The notes under the pieces: model-generated
Databases searched by the model: none
What the model saw: only the letters and a program-made list of their open reading frames with translations
What the model was told of the DNA's origin: nothing
Origin: Chthonomonadaceae bacterium
GTDB taxonomy: Bacteria > Armatimonadota > Chthonomonadetes > Chthonomonadales > Chthonomonadaceae
Reading direction: 5' to 3'
DNA length: 37,326 nucleotides
Assembly (NCBI GenBank): GCA_027459665.1
Contig: DAIDHN010000040.1
Coordinates: 1-37,326 of the forward strand
In this document: positions 16,612-25,154 of the stretch, in pieces
Numbering within the stretch: position 1 is the first letter of the stretch
Layout: every line of letters starts with the position of its first letter
Program-made: the position numbers and the translations under genes

Positions 16612-17701
16612 TACCCTTCTCCTTCAAATCTTGCAGAAATGGCCCGGCATTTTTTGGCGTGACTACGGTTACCCCTGTGTCGATAATGTGCTTGGCCATG
16701 TCCATGGTCATGCCCAGTTTTTTGATTTCAGGTGCAATCTGCTGAAATGCCTGGTCGATGTTGTTGTGATCCTGGTGCAGATAATTGAGAAGCAAAATAG
16801 AGATTTTGCCAAACATGTAAGGCTTCTGCACTACAGTAACGTCTACAGTACCATCTTTCAGGCCGGCCAGGGTTTCCGGGTCGCCGTCAAAGCAGATCAC
16901 CTTTATTTTGCCCAGCAGGTTTTCCTGCTTTACCACATTGAGTATGGCAGGCCCGTCGTATGAATAAAGGCCAACCAGACCGTTTAACCCCTGTCCCTGA
17001 TAGCGCTGCACAGCATCCTGCACATTGGTCTGCGCTTTTGTTTTGTCCTGGTTATCCAGCAGAGGCGGGGCAAGGAAGGTGATATTCGTGCCTTTGAGCG
17101 CATCCTGCAGCCCTCTGTAGCGGTCAATGGCATTTTCCTGGCTCATGGTACCCACAAAGGCAACCAGTTTGCCGCCGTTGGGGAAAAGGGTTTTTACATA
17201 CTGGCCAATTTTGAAGCCCGCCTCATAATTGTTGGTGCCAACATAAGCGAGGCGCTTTGAGTTGGCCGCATCAGAATCGAAGCTTATGACGGGCACTCCC
17301 TGGCCCACGGCCTGATTGATAAGGGGAGTTATGGCGCTAGGGTCTACAGAAGACATGCCAATGCCATCTACGCCTTTGGCCATGGCATCATGAAAGATGG
17401 AAATCTGGTGTGCGCTGTCTGATGGGTTTGGGCCTTGCCATGACACATTGACTTTCAGTTTGGCACCTTCATCGTTCATGCCCTTGGTCATGGCATCCCA
17501 AAAGGGCGAGAGACCGTTTGTGATGAGCATGTAAGAGGGGGCTCCTGCCGGTGCAGCAGCAGGCGCGCCGTTAGTGGGTGTGCCAGAACTTACCTGGTTC
17601 GGTCCGGCGCCATTGCTGGAATTGCTGTTGCTGCAGCCTGCCAGAGCGAAGAGCGCCGCTGCAGCTGCACAACCGCGCAGCAGACGGGAATTGGAAAACA
17701 T
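16598..17701 (-). CDS. Sugar-binding lipoprotein of an ABC transporter (RbsB-like)
   Basis: 367 aa from the ATG at 17701, which has AAGGAG about 10 bp upstream; a start 48 bp earlier would add a non-signal leader. The lipobox ALFALAGC puts the lipidated Cys at 23, then a Ser/Asn/Pro/Ala linker to about residue 56. The periplasmic-binding fold then runs from YMLITNGLSPFWDAMTKGM, through MAKGVDGIGMSSVDPSAI and VPVISFDSDA, to VICFDGDPETLAGLKDGTVDVTVVQKPYMFG. This pattern is typical of ribose/xylose/galactose-binding proteins. It lies 52 bp downstream of the sugar isomerase gene and overlaps the permease gene. The ligand cannot be fixed by eye. Confidence 0.93.
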   Translation of the reverse strand: MFSNSRLLRGCAAAAALFALAGCSNSNSSNGAGPNQVSSGTPTNGAPAAAPAGAPSYMLITNGLSPFWDAMTKGMNDEGAKLKVNVSWQGPNPSDSAHQISIFHDAMAKGVDGIGMSSVDPSAITPLINQAVGQGVPVISFDSDAANSKRLAYVGTNNYEAGFKIGQYVKTLFPNGGKLVAFVGTMSQENAIDRYRGLQDALKGTNITFLAPPLLDNQDKTKAQTNVQDAVQRYQGQGLNGLVGLYSYDGPAILNVVKQENLLGKIKVICFDGDPETLAGLKDGTVDVTVVQKPYMFGKISILLLNYLHQDHNNIDQAFQQIAPEIKKLGMTMDMAKHIIDTGVTVVTPKNAGPFLQDLKEKGIAST

Positions 17702-17753
17702 GCGGATTGCATCTCCTTCTGAAAAAGGTGGAATGAGGGTTTGGCGCAAGCCT

Positions 17754-18533
17754 TTATACCCCTAATTGCTGGCGCAAATATGCGCGGCTGATGGTAATCG
17801 ATTCTACAGGTTCACGTTTGGTCTTATCCTGTTCTGTTACAATCCAGGAGCAGTCGGTAGAACGTACGGCACTCATAATTTCAGGCAGGTTTACTTCGCC
17901 CTGGCCCAATTCGAGAAATTCGGGATAGGTTTTGCCTTCCGCATCCTCAAGGCGTTTTCCATCCTTGAAATGGAAATAGCCTGCCCGATCGGCATGATCA
18001 CTAATAAAACGCACCGGGTCTTGCCCAGCATAATGCAGCCAGAATACGTCCATATTATAGCGCACAAACTCAGGTTTCGTCTCAGCATCCAGAATTTGCA
18101 TGCCGTTGATGCCGCCCAGGTCTCTAAATTCCCAGTCATGGTTATGATAGTGTAAATGAACTCCCGCATCTGCCAGTATTCTGCCTGCTTCATTGAACCT
18201 GACAGCAGACTGGCGATAGCCTTCCACGCTGGAAGCATCTGCCACCCCCGAACACATTACATTGCGTATACCGGCTTTGCGTACATATCCGACCACTGCA
18301 TCAAAACGATCCTGGTCGGCAAACTCCTGATAGCCAAAATGCGCGCCAGACAAAACCAGGCCATGTTTGTCAAGCAGATCACGCACAGTTTCCTCGCCAT
18401 GCATGCGGTACAGATTACCTGCCTCTACAGCATCATAGCCGGCGCCAGAAACATCGCCAAGAGTTCCATCGAGATCGCTGCCTGCACGCCCGCCGAAAAC
18501 TATCAACTGAACCGATATTCCCGGGGTAGACAT
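17754..18533 (-). CDS. Sugar phosphate isomerase/epimerase (xylose-isomerase-like TIM barrel)
   Basis: 259 aa from the ATG at 18533 (AGGAG 6-7 bp upstream; an earlier ATG is not supported). A family AP_endonuc_2-type barrel. Metal-site segments are GLVLSGAHFGYQEF, HLHYHNHDWEFRDL, VRYNMDVFWLHYAG and GYFHFKDGK, ending near WIVTEQD, where His, Glu and Asp ligands recur. Members isomerise or epimerise sugars or inositol derivatives (IolE, IolI, tagatose-3-epimerase kin). Its place at the head of an operon with a sugar-binding protein and permease suggests it acts on the imported sugar. Confidence 0.88.
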   Translation of the reverse strand: MSTPGISVQLIVFGGRAGSDLDGTLGDVSGAGYDAVEAGNLYRMHGEETVRDLLDKHGLVLSGAHFGYQEFADQDRFDAVVGYVRKAGIRNVMCSGVADASSVEGYRQSAVRFNEAGRILADAGVHLHYHNHDWEFRDLGGINGMQILDAETKPEFVRYNMDVFWLHYAGQDPVRFISDHADRAGYFHFKDGKRLEDAEGKTYPEFLELGQGEVNLPEIMSAVRSTDCSWIVTEQDKTKREPVESITISRAYLRQQLGV

Positions 18534-18669
18534 ATCTTTCTCCTGTGAATGAATGTACCTCAACAGTATTCTGCAACAATTCTCAAAATCCCTTCCTGCT
18601 CTGCAGTACCTGCCATACAATTCTTTTCTATTTGTGCGCCCGCAAAAAAACTCTGCTCTTCAGGCACAA

Positions 18670-18705
18670 AAAAAGCCGGACTGTTTCTTCACAGTCCGGC
18701 TTTTT
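18670..18705. terminator. Bidirectional terminator after the chemoreceptor gene
   Basis: AAAAAGCCGGACTGT (18670-18684), loop TTCTTC, ACAGTCCGGCTTTTT (18691-18705): a perfect 15-bp palindrome with A- and T-runs. It lies 9 bp beyond the minus-strand stop codon of the chemoreceptor. Confidence 0.92.
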
Positions 18706-18714
18706 GGGCAGTAT

Positions 18715-21414
18715 TCAGGCTGCACGCTTCTCTGCTTTTTCAAAGCGATCGAGGGCTGCATCCCATACTTTGGTTTTTCTGCGCTCTCCTTCTTCAGGCA
18801 GAGCCTGCTGCAGTTTTCTTCTCTCCCATTCAAACTTATGAAAGTGCGCCAGTAGTCCACTCATTTTCTCATTCATGCTTTGCAGGTTTTTAGCCTCTTC
18901 AAACACCCTGGTAATGTCTTCGCTTTGGGTGTGTACAATCCGCATTACTTCGTCTGCCTGTCGTGCAAACTCGTCAGAGGCAGCACTCATCTCCTGCGCT
19001 CCTGCTGCAGTTTCCTGACTCACCGAGGCCACTGTCATAATAGCGCCTGATACCGTTTCACTGTACTCTACAACACTTTGTACGCTCTGCAGGTTTTCTG
19101 CAGCGCTTAAGCCAACGGTTTCAATTGCATGGTGTACGCCCTCCATAGCAGATGCCATTCGCTGAGCCTGTGAGGTCATGTGCGCTATGTCTTCAGAAAC
19201 GCTTTCTACTCTTTTCACAATTTCAGAGAAGGCGCGTCCTGCCTCTTCGCTTTTCACAGAACCGCTGTTCACATGCCTGCTGCTTACTGCCATTGCTTCC
19301 ACAGTTTCTTCTACTGTGGTGCGCACAGAGGCAATCAAGCTGCTTATCTCGCCGGTAGCCTGCGCAGATCGCTCTGCCAGTTTGCGCACTTCATCTGCCA
19401 CTACTGCAAACCCTCTGCCATGTTCTCCGGCTCGCGCTGCTTCTATAGCTGCATTGAGAGCAAGCAAATTCGTCTGCTCGGCAATCTGGTCTATGGTTTC
19501 CACAATAGCGCCAATTTCCTGCCCGCGCTGCCCCAGCAGGCGTACCATGGTAGCAGTGGTCTCTACCTGCCTGCGAATATCTTCCATCCCCTGCACTGCG
19601 GTTTGCACTGCATCTGCACCGGTGCGTGCAGCGCTGCCTGTCTCACGTGCGGTTTTTTCTACCTCTTCCACGCTTTGCAGCAATTCTGTTACGGCGCCAG
19701 TAGCAGTTTCAGCATCCTGCCCGGCGCTGGCGGTAGCAGTTTGCTGCGCCATGCTGCTTTGCTGCATCAATTCTATGGCCTGCTGCAGTTTATGCATAGA
19801 GTCGGCTGCATCCGTTGCGGTATGAGCCAGCACTTCACTGCCGCCCGCTATCTGCCTACTGCTTCCCGCCGCCTGTGCTGCCATATCGGCAACATGACTC
19901 ATGGCGCCAGAAACCTGTTCATTAGCCGATGAAGCACTCTGACATGCTTCGTTGAGATGAACACCGCTGTCTACAATGTATTTTGTGCTTTCAGAAATCG
20001 CGCCAATCAGCAAACGTACACTGTCTGTCATTTTCTTAAACGCCACGCCAAGCACATCTCGTTCAGATATTACCCGTACGTTCAGGGTAAGGTCTCCCAT
20101 AGCAATGGTATCTGCCATATCAGACATTTCCCGCAGGTAGGTGCTGCTATGCTCAAAAGCCGTTGCCAGCGTACCAATTTCATCTCTGGTATGATCTTCT
20201 ATCAATACATGCTCACCTGCGGCAAGTCTTTCAGCACCATCTACTATGCGCCGAATGCGGCGCGAAGTCCTGCCTGCCCACCACCAGGCCGCCCCGCCGC
20301 ACAATATCGCCATCAGCAAACCAAGCGTCATAAATGCATCTGCCATTAGCGTGCGCCCCTGTTCCAAATGGTCAGGTATAGCAGAATAATCGCTTTTGGG
20401 TGCGCTGGCAATCATAACCCAGTTCCACGGTTTATAGTACACGGCATTGGCAAGCATTGCCCTGGAATTCAATGTGTACTCAGCAGAAACCACTTTGTTG
20501 TCGCCGGCAGCAACTGCTGCCTTCACAAGGTTCATCAGCACAGGTTTGCCAGATGCATCCCTGGCTGCAGAGGCATCGGTTCCCTCCAGTGCAGGCGGGG
20601 CAACCTGATACTTTCCTGCCGTATCGCCGGTGCCTCCCAACACCACAACACTGCCTGTTTTACCTACTTTGGTGGTAAGAATAGAACGGGTAAGAGCTTC
20701 AACCGATTCTTCCTTGCTGCCCACATACAAACAGCCAAATACATGCCCGCTGCTGTCTTTTAGAGGATGATAGTCGGTTACGTACCATGCATTCACCACA
20801 TATGCCGTGCCATGGTAGTCTTTACCGCTGAGCAATGTCTGCACCACTGCGTTGGGAGTGCCGTTTGGGTTGACAGCCGGAATAAAAGTACCAATGGCGC
20901 GCTTGCCGTTGAGCAGTTTTACATCGGTGGCTACGCGCAGCATATCGCCTGCGGCATCCATGCGCTGAAATATTGTACAAGTCTGCCCGGTCAGTTTTGC
21001 CACTCTGTCTACCAGCGGAACATGGTCTTTAAAACTGTGGCTCTGCCCCAGCCAGCCACTGCCTGCCATCATGCGACGCAGTTTAACAGTCTGCACCTGA
21101 TGCGTAAACTGATTCACCGCATTCCATACAACAGAGCCGCTCTCTTCCTGTATGCCCCCTCGCTGCCGTGCAATATAGCGCGCGGTATGAATGGCGTTGT
21201 ACACATTTTGCTGTACTGCTTCATCCTGCGAGTGCACAAGATCATACAAGCCCAGGGCAATCTGTGACTGATTGTCTCTAACCAGTTTGTTTGTTTCATG
21301 CACTGCCTGCCTGCTAAAAGAAGTACTGAGTATTACCCCTGCCCCTACCAGCGCAACAGCGGTACACACTACTCCTCCCGCAGACAGCAAAAGCACCTTG
21401 AAGCCCAGTTTCAT
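18715..21414 (-). CDS. Methyl-accepting chemotaxis protein with extracellular Cache-type sensor
   Basis: 899 aa. Membrane segment 1 is at ~8-31. A large extracellular region (~32-350) of Cache type follows (TYHG-like ligand-domain strings [25 protein letters not shown] and [18 protein letters not shown]). Membrane segment 2 lies at ~355-380, then HAMP ([18 protein letters not shown]...[12 protein letters not shown]) and a second HAMP-like stretch, then the long signalling coiled coil with its tip [20 protein letters not shown] and [16 protein letters not shown] near residues 640-680. It controls CheA kinase activity and thereby flagellar rotation. No NWETF-like C-terminal pentapeptide is seen. 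Start: GGAGGAG 4-5 bp before the ATG. A sigma-28 promoter precedes it. The ligand is unknown. Confidence 0.95.
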   Translation of the reverse strand: MKLGFKVLLLSAGGVVCTAVALVGAGVILSTSFSRQAVHETNKLVRDNQSQIALGLYDLVHSQDEAVQQNVYNAIHTARYIARQRGGIQEESGSVVWNAVNQFTHQVQTVKLRRMMAGSGWLGQSHSFKDHVPLVDRVAKLTGQTCTIFQRMDAAGDMLRVATDVKLLNGKRAIGTFIPAVNPNGTPNAVVQTLLSGKDYHGTAYVVNAWYVTDYHPLKDSSGHVFGCLYVGSKEESVEALTRSILTTKVGKTGSVVVLGGTGDTAGKYQVAPPALEGTDASAARDASGKPVLMNLVKAAVAAGDNKVVSAEYTLNSRAMLANAVYYKPWNWVMIASAPKSDYSAIPDHLEQGRTLMADAFMTLGLLMAILCGGAAWWWAGRTSRRIRRIVDGAERLAAGEHVLIEDHTRDEIGTLATAFEHSSTYLREMSDMADTIAMGDLTLNVRVISERDVLGVAFKKMTDSVRLLIGAISESTKYIVDSGVHLNEACQSASSANEQVSGAMSHVADMAAQAAGSSRQIAGGSEVLAHTATDAADSMHKLQQAIELMQQSSMAQQTATASAGQDAETATGAVTELLQSVEEVEKTARETGSAARTGADAVQTAVQGMEDIRRQVETTATMVRLLGQRGQEIGAIVETIDQIAEQTNLLALNAAIEAARAGEHGRGFAVVADEVRKLAERSAQATGEISSLIASVRTTVEETVEAMAVSSRHVNSGSVKSEEAGRAFSEIVKRVESVSEDIAHMTSQAQRMASAMEGVHHAIETVGLSAAENLQSVQSVVEYSETVSGAIMTVASVSQETAAGAQEMSAASDEFARQADEVMRIVHTQSEDITRVFEEAKNLQSMNEKMSGLLAHFHKFEWERRKLQQALPEEGERRKTKVWDAALDRFEKAEKRAA

Positions 21415-21488
21415 TTATCTCCTCCACGCGGCATCCTGGCTGCAAGCTCTTTTCATCCAATGGGCCTTAGCCCGTAGTAATGCCGAAA

Positions 21489-21515
21489 TTTTCGGCAGGT
21501 TCACATAACACTTTA
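21489..21515 (-). promoter_or_regulatory. Sigma-28 (FliA/SigD-type) promoter of the chemoreceptor gene
   Basis: Read on the minus strand: TAAAGTGT (21515-21508), 11 bp, GCCGAAAA (21496-21489). The flagellar sigma-28 consensus is TAAAGTTT-N11-GCCGATAA, so 14 of 16 bases agree with exact spacing. Start is expected near 21481, about 67 nt before the ATG. The -10 is also part of the palindrome TGCCGAAA-T-TTTCGGCA (21481-21497). Confidence 0.82.
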
Positions 21516-21531
21516 GGGTGAATTAGCCAAA

Positions 21532-21568
21532 TAAAATACAACCCCCTTGCAGTTTGAATGCAAAGGGG
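21532..21568 (-). terminator. Terminator of the LuxR-type regulator gene
   Basis: Minus-strand hairpin: TGCAAAGGGG (21559-21568) pairs with CCCCCTTGCA (21542-21551, one mismatch), followed in the minus direction by the U-rich TTGTATTTTATTT. Confidence 0.65.
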
Positions 21569-21600
21569 CTGGCAAACTTTATTGAATTATGGGCAGCTTC

Positions 21601-21620
21601 TGCAGGATTCTGCCTGCCAG
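21601..21620 (-). repeat. Short dispersed element (copy B)
   Basis: On the minus strand: CTGGCAGGCAGAATCCTGCA, the same as 1031-1047 apart from an inserted GA. It lies 36 bp after the LuxR-type gene and about 190 bp before the chemoreceptor. Confidence 0.35.
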
Positions 21621-21655
21621 GATAACTGCCGGTTGTAATAACGGAAACCGTTCTT

Positions 21656-21907
21656 CTATACCTCTGCGAGGCTGTTCTCCATAGAAATAAGCCCCAGATG
21701 CGCTGCTCGGCGAAAAGCCTGCATTCTGTTGGTTACCTGCAATTTATCGTACACATTGGCCAGATGAAAGTCTACCGTTCTCTTGCTCACATAGAGCATG
21801 TCAGCCACTTCCTTACTCGACCGGCCTTCAATTACCAGCGTAAGCACTTCAATCTCCCGCTTGGTCAGTTTGATAGGCTCTTCCTGTCCAAAATGCGTAT
21901 TGCTCAT
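21656..21907 (-). CDS. Single-domain LuxR/GerE-type DNA-binding protein
   Basis: 83 aa from the ATG at 21907, with GGAGG about 10 bp upstream (a GTG 9 bp earlier overlaps the ribosome site). Nearly the whole protein is the four-helix GerE HTH: LTKREIEVLTLVIEGRSSKEVADML, then YVSKRTVDFHLANVYDKLQVTNRMQAF. No receiver or ligand domain is attached, like Bacillus GerE. Family members bind DNA as dimers. It is upstream of the chemoreceptor on the same strand but separated by a terminator and a sigma-28 promoter, so it need not regulate it. Targets are unknown. Confidence 0.92.
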   Translation of the reverse strand: MSNTHFGQEEPIKLTKREIEVLTLVIEGRSSKEVADMLYVSKRTVDFHLANVYDKLQVTNRMQAFRRAAHLGLISMENSLAEV

Positions 21908-22171
21908 CTTTTCCACTCCTCCATTTCAGCGTGAGTATTTCACAGAAAAAGTAGCAGTTCCCTGCACGTACTTTTTTCCACATAGCCTATCACATATCAC
22001 AGGCACGCAAAAAAACTGGAATGTGTACGGGGTATTTACTCTGTTACACGCATCAATCAACTAAAAAATTCTATACTGCGCTTTCAAAAAAATGCAGGTG
22101 CATCAGAACCAGCTAGGGCATCTGACTTGCAAAACGCCCTCTCTGGTACTGCATGCCCGTAAATACAGAGA
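21908..22171. other. Intergenic region between the MFS and LuxR-type genes
   Basis: No gene was found. It includes a probable terminator for the MFS gene (22086-22131) and the unlocated promoter of the LuxR-type gene. A tRNA-like look around 22093-22150 was examined and rejected. Confidence 0.4.
22086..22131 (-). terminator. Probable terminator of the MFS gene
   Basis: On the minus strand TGCA-AG-TCAGA (22131-22121) pairs with TCTGATGCA (22107-22099), with a 2-nt bulge, and seven T follow at 22092-22086. The stem is moderate and the U-tract is good. Confidence 0.5.
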
Positions 22172-23536
22172 CTACTCTTCTACCAAAATGCCTGCCGGAG
22201 TCTCGCCAGCCAATGCAAGGTCTTCCACTTCTTTCAATTCATGGCGAAACGGTTTGAGGCGGGTGCTTAGTGCCAGCGAGCAAAACATCAGCACAGTGCC
22301 GCACAAAAACGGAATTGCGGTATTGACCTGTATGAGCAGGTTGAATGCAGGCGGCGCTACAATACGCGCAATGCTGCCAACGCCAGACTGTGCGCCGCTA
22401 ATGGCGCCCCTCTCTTTTGGCCCGGCAGAATGCACAATGATGGCACGCAGGGCAGGGTCGTTGAAAGCGCTGCCAATGGCCAGCAGCATGCTAAGCAGCT
22501 GTATCTCAAACAGCGTGCCGGCAAACGCAATGCCCAGCAGCGAAAACATCATTGCGCCTACACCGATAGTTACCATTCTGTTGTCTGGTATAAAGCGAGA
22601 TAATCTGGGCACAATTCCACCCAACACTATGAGACCGGTCATACCCACAATGATAAACAGGTTGCTTGTAGTGGCTGCTTCAGTTTTATCAAAAAGCTGC
22701 AGTTTCAACTTCTGCGGCACAGAAGCCCAGCTGCCTCCGGCATGTGCCATTAGCCAGGCGCGGCGGGTTTCGGCATGAAGCTGGGGGGCAAAACGAAGCA
22801 GCACCAGCCAGGTAAAAGAAGCTTCTACTGCAATAAAAGCAAACGTGGTGAAAGCATGCACCATAAGTGGAGGGCCTGTTTCTGTGCTGCGAAGAGCCTT
22901 CAATATGTCGGGAAACACAGAAAGCACGCTCCTCTTGTCGCCTGCACGAGTTTCAGCGCTGTCTGGATGTGTTTCCGGCAGCATAAAAAATGCCCAAACG
23001 AAGTTGACCCCGCACAAACAGGCTGCTACCAGTGCAGGGGTGGAAAGTGGCGGCGTGTGCAAAAACGGAAACTGGTATTTGCTGGTGATGCCCCCCAGCA
23101 CTGGCCCAAAAGCAAACCCCAGCCCAAAAGCAATCCCCACCAAAGCCATGCTGGAAGAGCGGCGCTCTGGAAGGGTGATGTCGGCAATGTATGCCTGTGC
23201 AGCAGGTATGCTGGCAGCAGTAAGAATGCCGGCAAGCACACGGGCGGCAAACAGCACTGGCAAATTGGGGGCAAGCCCAAATGCCAGAAACGATGCAGCA
23301 GAACCTCCCAGGCCAAGCAAAATAACCGGGCGCCTGCCCCATCGGTCAGATATGCGCCCCCAGATGGGTGCAAACACAAACTGCATTGCTGCATAGCAGG
23401 CCAGCAGCGCACCGCCTACCCAGGGGCTGCCGCCAAAGTGCTGAATGTATACTGCTATGAGGGGAATAATCAACCCAAAGCCAAGCAGGTCTAAAAACAA
23501 GGTGACAAACAGTATAAGCAGAGGCGAACGTTTCAT
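22172..23536 (-). CDS. MFS transporter, DHA1/TetA-like exporter
   Basis: 454 aa, 12 predicted membrane segments. It starts MKRSPLLILFVTLFLDLLGFGLIIPLIAVY, with the Asp-containing TM1 of TetA(A/B)-like exporters. GRISDRWGRRPVILLG is MFS motif A, and GLGFAFGPVLGGI is motif C, which marks antiporters. A family member would export a drug or metabolite for protons; sequence alone does not show tetracycline export. It lies 56 bp downstream of the SDR gene, likely in one transcript, with a 9-bp hairpin in the gap. No good Shine-Dalgarno lies right before the ATG. Confidence 0.9.
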   Translation of the reverse strand: MKRSPLLILFVTLFLDLLGFGLIIPLIAVYIQHFGGSPWVGGALLACYAAMQFVFAPIWGRISDRWGRRPVILLGLGGSAASFLAFGLAPNLPVLFAARVLAGILTAASIPAAQAYIADITLPERRSSSMALVGIAFGLGFAFGPVLGGITSKYQFPFLHTPPLSTPALVAACLCGVNFVWAFFMLPETHPDSAETRAGDKRSVLSVFPDILKALRSTETGPPLMVHAFTTFAFIAVEASFTWLVLLRFAPQLHAETRRAWLMAHAGGSWASVPQKLKLQLFDKTEAATTSNLFIIVGMTGLIVLGGIVPRLSRFIPDNRMVTIGVGAMMFSLLGIAFAGTLFEIQLLSMLLAIGSAFNDPALRAIIVHSAGPKERGAISGAQSGVGSIARIVAPPAFNLLIQVNTAIPFLCGTVLMFCSLALSTRLKPFRHELKEVEDLALAGETPAGILVEE

Positions 23537-23552
23537 AGGTAGTTCACTATGC

Positions 23553-23574
23553 AGGAGACGGTCAGCCGTCTCCT
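23553..23574. other. Intergenic hairpin between SDR and MFS genes
   Basis: AGGAGACGG, loop TCAG, CCGTCTCCT: a perfect 9-bp stem 17 bp upstream of the MFS start, without a U-tract. It could be an RNA processing or attenuation element; it hides the only GGAG-like string near the MFS start. Confidence 0.45.
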
Positions 23575-23592
23575 TCCTTCCTCCAAAGAAAT

Positions 23593-24306
23593 TCAGAGCT
23601 GATGCGACACATGCTGCAGCAGCACTTGATTTATAACGGCGTGTGGAGGCAGTTCAACCAGTCGAGCTATCTCCAGTGCCACGTCATCTGCACTCAAAAG
23701 CATTTCTGGCCGCGGCTTGCCGGGCACGCCCTCCCAAAAAGGGGTATCTACACCAGAACAGCACAAACTGGTCACCCTGATGTTTTGCCTGCGCACTTCC
23801 TGCGCCAGCGCACCACTAAAGCCAGCCACGGCATGTTTGGCTGCACAGTACAGAGCCGCATTTGCAATGGTTTTTACGCCAAGCACGCCGCATAAATTCA
23901 CAATCATGCCGCTTTTGCGTTCTATCATGCCAGGCAGCACTGCACGGGTAACACGCATTACACCTGCCACGTTTACTTCCAGCAGGCGGCTGATGGTTTC
24001 ATCGGCAGTATCTACAAACGGCCCCAAATACCCTGCACCTGCACTGTTCACCAGCACATCTATCTGCCCAAAACGATTCAAAACAGAAGCAACCATCTGT
24101 TCTACCTGCCCGCTGTGCGTTACGTCTGCCTGTATCGCATGAAATCTGCTGCTGTCAGGCTGCAATTCTACAATGGCGTTCTCAAGTTTTTCGGCGCTGC
24201 GGCCGCAGATTACTACACGCATCCCCGCAGCAAGTAAACGTGCAGCGGCAGCTTTACCAATGCCGCTGCTGCCCCCTGTAATGAGCGCAACTTTAGATGT
24301 ATCCAT
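23593..24306 (-). CDS. Short-chain dehydrogenase/reductase family protein lacking the catalytic Ser
   Basis: 237 aa from the ATG at 24306. The Rossmann signature TGGSSGIG (10-17), NSAG (87-90) and N112 are present, as are the catalytic Tyr and Lys (Y153, K157 in YCAAKHAV). The position 13 residues before the Tyr, normally the catalytic Ser in NISS, is Gly (G140) in IVNLCGVLG, preceded by Cys (C139). Classical SDRs use Ser-Tyr-Lys to move hydride between NAD(P) and a carbonyl or alcohol, so activity is in doubt. An earlier in-frame start is unlikely, because the promoter start is predicted near 24330. It is first in a likely operon with the MFS gene. Confidence 0.9.
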   Translation of the reverse strand: MDTSKVALITGGSSGIGKAAAARLLAAGMRVVICGRSAEKLENAIVELQPDSSRFHAIQADVTHSGQVEQMVASVLNRFGQIDVLVNSAGAGYLGPFVDTADETISRLLEVNVAGVMRVTRAVLPGMIERKSGMIVNLCGVLGVKTIANAALYCAAKHAVAGFSGALAQEVRRQNIRVTSLCCSGVDTPFWEGVPGKPRPEMLLSADDVALEIARLVELPPHAVINQVLLQHVSHQL

Positions 24307-24336
24307 AGGCACACCCAAATTCCTTCCATCTATTGA

Positions 24337-24365
24337 AGTATGACACCACTTAGCCAGCCTGTCAA
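24337..24365 (-). promoter_or_regulatory. Sigma-70-type promoter of the SDR-MFS operon
   Basis: On the minus strand: TTGACA (24365-24360), 17 bp, CATACT (24342-24337). The -35 is perfect and the -10 matches 4 of 6. Start is expected near 24330, about 24 nt upstream of the ATG. Confidence 0.72.
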
Positions 24366-24477
24366 CACTGACCACTCATAATACGAACCAGCAATGCCTT
24401 GCACATGGCACTGGCGCTGTAAAAACGGAGGAGTATGTTGCAGTGTAAAAATAAACAAAAATTTTCTAAAATTATAG

Positions 24478-24507
24478 TAGACAAAATACAGTGTTATATG
24501 TTATACT
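24478..24507 (+). promoter_or_regulatory. Promoter of the DinB-like gene
   Basis: TAGACA (24478-24483), 18 bp, TATACT (24502-24507) with an extended TG-T before it (24499-24501). The predicted start near 24514 lies inside the palindrome at 24508-24537. Confidence 0.68.
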
Positions 24508-24537
24508 ATTATTGTACAGGCTCTACTGTACAATAAT
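24508..24537 (+). promoter_or_regulatory. Operator-like 12-bp inverted repeat at the DinB-like promoter
   Basis: ATTATTGTACAG (24508-24519), spacer GCTCTA, CTGTACAATAAT (24526-24537): perfect arms between the -10 and the ribosome site (AGGAAGGGG at about 24541). The location fits repressor binding over the transcription start; alternatively it folds as a 5'-UTR hairpin. Confidence 0.65.
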
Positions 24538-24557
24538 CACAGGAAGGGGAAACTATT

Positions 24558-25034
24558 ATGGAAAAAAACACTCAGGCAGTGCAAAAAGATTTCCTTCAGG
24601 CAACCAGAGCCTTAACCCAGGCATTCGAAGCCATTCCAGATGAGCATCTGCACTGGACGCCCTCTGCTACGACAAGAACTCCTGTTCAAATCGCCGCACA
24701 TGCCGCGCTCAGCATCCTCGGCATTCGAGACTATATCCTGGGCAAGCCTCTGCCCTCCAGCGATCACGCAGAACTTTACAAATGCTTTCGCAAATTGGAA
24801 GACGAGTACACTACCCGCCAGCAGGTGAATGAGCTGCTTAAAAATAGCATCGCCGAATACTCTGCATGGCTCGAAACCCTCACCCCAGAAGACCTGGGCC
24901 GCCCGATTGAAGGGACGATGAGTACTGAACCTCTCTCTGAATGGATCACCTTTCCGGCAACGCACATTCGCTATCATACCGGCCAGCTCGAGTACATTCA
25001 GTCGGTACATGGCGACCTGAATATGTACAGGTAA
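24558..25034 (+). CDS. DinB-like (DinB superfamily) metal-dependent four-helix protein
   Basis: 158 aa, four-helix bundle type. The metal-binding His triad of the superfamily is visible: H48 (IAAHAALS), H136 and H140 (THIRYHTGQLEYIQ). Members include DNA-damage-induced Bacillus DinB and thiol-dependent S-transferases (BST, mycothiol- and bacillithiol-linked enzymes); the substrate here is unknown. Start: ATG with AGGAAGGGG upstream. It has its own promoter with a perfect palindrome at the start site, and a strong terminator, so it is a tightly controlled single-gene unit, perhaps stress-induced. Confidence 0.88.
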   Translation: MEKNTQAVQKDFLQATRALTQAFEAIPDEHLHWTPSATTRTPVQIAAHAALSILGIRDYILGKPLPSSDHAELYKCFRKLEDEYTTRQQVNELLKNSIAEYSAWLETLTPEDLGRPIEGTMSTEPLSEWITFPATHIRYHTGQLEYIQSVHGDLNMYR

Positions 25035-25084
25035 TATTCTGCCGTCTCACCACACTTTCACTTCACATATGCCAGTCTCCCTTT

Positions 25085-25123
25085 GCTCTGCAGAGCCAAC
25101 CAGCTTCTGCAGAGCATTTTTTT
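25085..25123 (+). terminator. Rho-independent terminator of the DinB-like gene
   Basis: GCTCTGCAGA (25085-25094) pairs perfectly with TCTGCAGAGC (25106-25115), then ATTTTTTT. Confidence 0.92.
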
Positions 25124-25154
25124 ATTTTGAAACTTCTCAGCTGCGTCAGTCGTA

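Noticed and set aside
22093-22150. tRNA-like look (GGTTCTGATGCACC on the minus strand)
   Set aside because: No acceptor, D or anticodon stems could be paired; a terminator hairpin with a T7 tract explains it better.
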